From positions 1 to 8,114 of the forward strand of contig JAFLEG010000158.1 in NCBI GenBank assembly GCA_017302195.1: DNA of 8,114 nucleotides, written 5' to 3'. The position numbers and the translations under genes were made by a program. The DNA is from Verrucomicrobiota bacterium (GTDB lineage Bacteria > Verrucomicrobiota > Verrucomicrobiia > Limisphaerales > UBA9464). The notes beneath the pieces were generated by a model, which searched no databases, was not told the origin of the DNA, and worked only from the letters and a program-made list of their open reading frames with translations. Of this stretch, positions 7,227-8,114 are shown piece by piece (position 1 is the stretch's first letter; every line of letters starts with the position of its first letter).

Positions 7227-7675
7227 CTCCGCATCCGGCACGGATCAGTGGGCTTCTGGTCCTGGTCTTGGTGCTCACCGCGATCGCGGTTTGGGGTGGC
7301 CCCTCCGTGGGTGGGGACTTCTCCCTGGAGGGATCGCTGACCTCCGGAACCGGTTCGTCCGCGGGGGGAGACTTTGCCCTGGAAACCGAGGTCTCCGACA
7401 CGGCGGACGTCGCGCTCCGCGGCGGCGACTTTGAGGTCTCTGGCATCCTGGTGGGCGTGGCCGTGGTCCCCGGCGAGGTGGCGCTGAACCTCACCGTCAC
7501 CGGGGACCTGGCCACGCTCACCTGGCCGGCGGAGGCCGCGGACTACGTGCTGGAGTTCGCGGACGGCATTGCCGGCGTCGCCGACTGGCAGCCGGTGACG
7601 CCGGCGCCCGTCGGCACCGTCCACACCACACCCTTCAACCAGCCCCTGCGATTCTTCCGCCTGCGCCGGCCATGA
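7223..7675 (+). CDS. Small secreted protein with GGDF(S/A/E) repeats and Verrucomicrobia-type C-terminal strand domain
   Basis: 150 residues, function unknown. An N-terminal hydrophobic segment (LLVLVLVLTAIAVWGG, about 11-26) looks like a signal peptide. It is followed by three related motifs: GGDFSLEGSL, GGDFALETEV and GGDFEVSGIL. These are not GGDEF cyclase motifs. The C-terminal half (LTVTGDLATLTWPAEAADYVLEFADG ... QPLRFFRLRRP) resembles the beta-rich TWPA..Y.LE....L..W.PV....FFRLR tail found on many exported Verrucomicrobia proteins. The ATG overlaps the TGA of the fibre gene (ATGA), so the two are probably co-translated, and this protein may be an accessory or partner of the fibre. That role is inferred from context only. 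Confidence 0.8.
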   Translation: MTPHPARISGLLVLVLVLTAIAVWGGPSVGGDFSLEGSLTSGTGSSAGGDFALETEVSDTADVALRGGDFEVSGILVGVAVVPGEVALNLTVTGDLATLTWPAEAADYVLEFADGIAGVADWQPVTPAPVGTVHTTPFNQPLRFFRLRRP

Positions 7676-7702
7676 CCGAGCCCGGGCGCGTCCCGGTCAG
7701 TC
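7676..7702. other. Short GC-rich spacer up to the presumed chimeric join
   Basis: After the TGA of the small secreted protein about 27 bases remain before the alphaproteobacterial-looking sequence begins. No convincing terminator hairpin is visible. The homology of the minus-strand phosphodiesterase start ends at about 7703, so the join lies at 7702/7703 within a few bases. Confidence 0.5.
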
Positions 7703-7840
7703 TTCGGGCCGCTCGCCGCTGGCGCCGCGATGGGCGATGATGATCGGGTCTTTGGCCATGGCCGATTTTCCTTCATTGGCAGCGCTGCCGGTACAGGCAG
7801 ACAGCGCCAGAGCACAGCAGAGCAGAAATCCGGTTTTCAT
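7697..7840 (-). pseudogene. Glycerophosphodiester phosphodiesterase lipoprotein, N-terminal fragment cut at the join
   Basis: The frame encodes 47 residues: a lipoprotein signal MKTGFLLCCALALSAC with lipobox LSAC (Cys16), a short linker, then PIIIAHRGASGERPE. The latter is the hallmark start of the GDPD domain, which hydrolyses glycerophosphodiesters to glycerol-3-phosphate and an alcohol. His37 and Arg38 would be catalytic and Glu46 metal-binding. Family members continue with a (N/H)T motif and some 250 more residues. Here one foreign codon and a TGA (7699-7697) follow the PE, so the gene is cut inside its active-site motif. Its ATG overlaps the TGA of the upstream kinase-like gene (ATGA), a normal operon arrangement. 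The fragment cannot be functional as it stands. Confidence 0.8.
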
Positions 7841-8114
7841 GCACGCACCGAAAGGGAAACGGGGGAGCGGGCTTCATCAAGCTGGATCGTTACATCGGCT
7901 CGCCCCGGCATCTCGTCCATGATCCAGCGCGTCAGCCGTTCATAATGGGCGATGAAGCGGGCGACCTGTTCGTCGGTCATCGCGGCGGCGGCGCGCTCTG
8001 CACCATCCTGCGCCAGATAGCCATGTTCCTGTTCGCAGCGCCAGCGCTGCACGACGCCGAAGCCGGGTGGGCGCAGATAGGCAAGCCGGTCGATATGCGC
8101 GAACAATGCCGCCG
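7837..8114 (-). CDS. D-glycerate 3-kinase-like P-loop kinase, C-terminal part (partial at window edge)
   Basis: The visible 92 codons are the end of a longer protein: the frame is open to base 8114 and reads AALFAHIDRLAYLRPPGFG, then VVQRWRCEQEHG, MTDEQVARFIAHYERLTRW, MDEMPGRADVTIQLDE. The order LRPPGF, WR.EQE, M(T/S)DE(Q/E)V..F..HYER is what I recall from the C-terminus of glycerate kinase-like ATPases of alphaproteobacteria and plants. The P-loop would be upstream, outside the window. A TTG at 8106 is an apparent start only because the window ends; the real start is farther upstream. It overlaps the next gene by ATGA. Assignment to the family is moderate and to the exact substrate weak. Confidence 0.6.
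   Translation of the reverse strand, partial: AALFAHIDRLAYLRPPGFGVVQRWRCEQEHGYLAQDGAERAAAAMTDEQVARFIAHYERLTRWIMDEMPGRADVTIQLDEARSPVSLSVRA

Noticed and set aside
3459..7241. 1260-codon open frame on the minus strand opposite the fibre gene
   Set aside because: It is low-complexity Gly/Ala/Arg-rich sequence with no recognisable domain, explained by GC-rich codon bias and the repeats of the plus-strand gene, which has clear domains and a signal peptide.
7310..7440. GGDF motifs in the small secreted protein as a diguanylate cyclase signature
   Set aside because: The motif is GGDF without the E of GGDEF. It occurs three times in a short secreted beta-rich protein and lacks any cyclase fold.
7543..7815. 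90-codon minus-strand open frame crossing the join
   Set aside because: It spans two unrelated sequences and is out of frame with the recognisable GDPD start at 7840.

Overview
The window is GC-rich DNA that most resembles a Verrucomicrobiota genome (subdivision 3/Limisphaerales-like; inferred from protein families, not from a marker gene). The last ~410 bases look like a different organism, a sphingomonad-type alphaproteobacterium. I see no rRNA, tRNA, CRISPR array or transposase.

Minus strand, 1-3354: a signalling pair read right to left. An ECF-like sigma factor (2647-3354) is followed after 4 nt by a Ser/Thr protein kinase (1554-2642). The kinase has a small Cys4 zinc ribbon and a catalytic lobe with all usual active-site motifs. 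Its frame then ends in a premature stop. The juxtamembrane segment, transmembrane helix and WD40-type propeller normally fused to such kinases lie directly downstream in another frame (1-1605) and run off the window edge. The gene is therefore interrupted by a frameshift, and probably by a small deletion that also removed the last kinase helices.

A 140-base divergent intergenic region (3355-3494) separates this pair from a plus-strand operon. Its first gene (3495-7226) encodes a 1243-residue secreted fibre: signal peptide, Verrucomicrobia-type N-terminal beta domain, 18 collagen-like Gly-X-Y triplets, two YadA-like head repeat arrays, a duplicated ~147-residue module, a peptidase S74 (endosialidase-type) chaperone and a terminal coiled coil. 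Four of these module types are known trimerisers elsewhere, so the product is probably a trimeric surface fibre. The second gene (7223-7675) overlaps the first by ATGA and encodes a small secreted protein with GGDF-type repeats and a Verrucomicrobia-style C-terminal strand domain.

Minus strand, ~7703-8114: the C-terminal end of a D-glycerate 3-kinase-like protein overlaps (ATGA) the start of a lipoprotein glycerophosphodiester phosphodiesterase. The latter is cut off inside its catalytic HRG...PE motif after 46 recognisable residues. The break at ~7702/7703 is best explained as a chimeric contig join, less likely as a real recombination junction.
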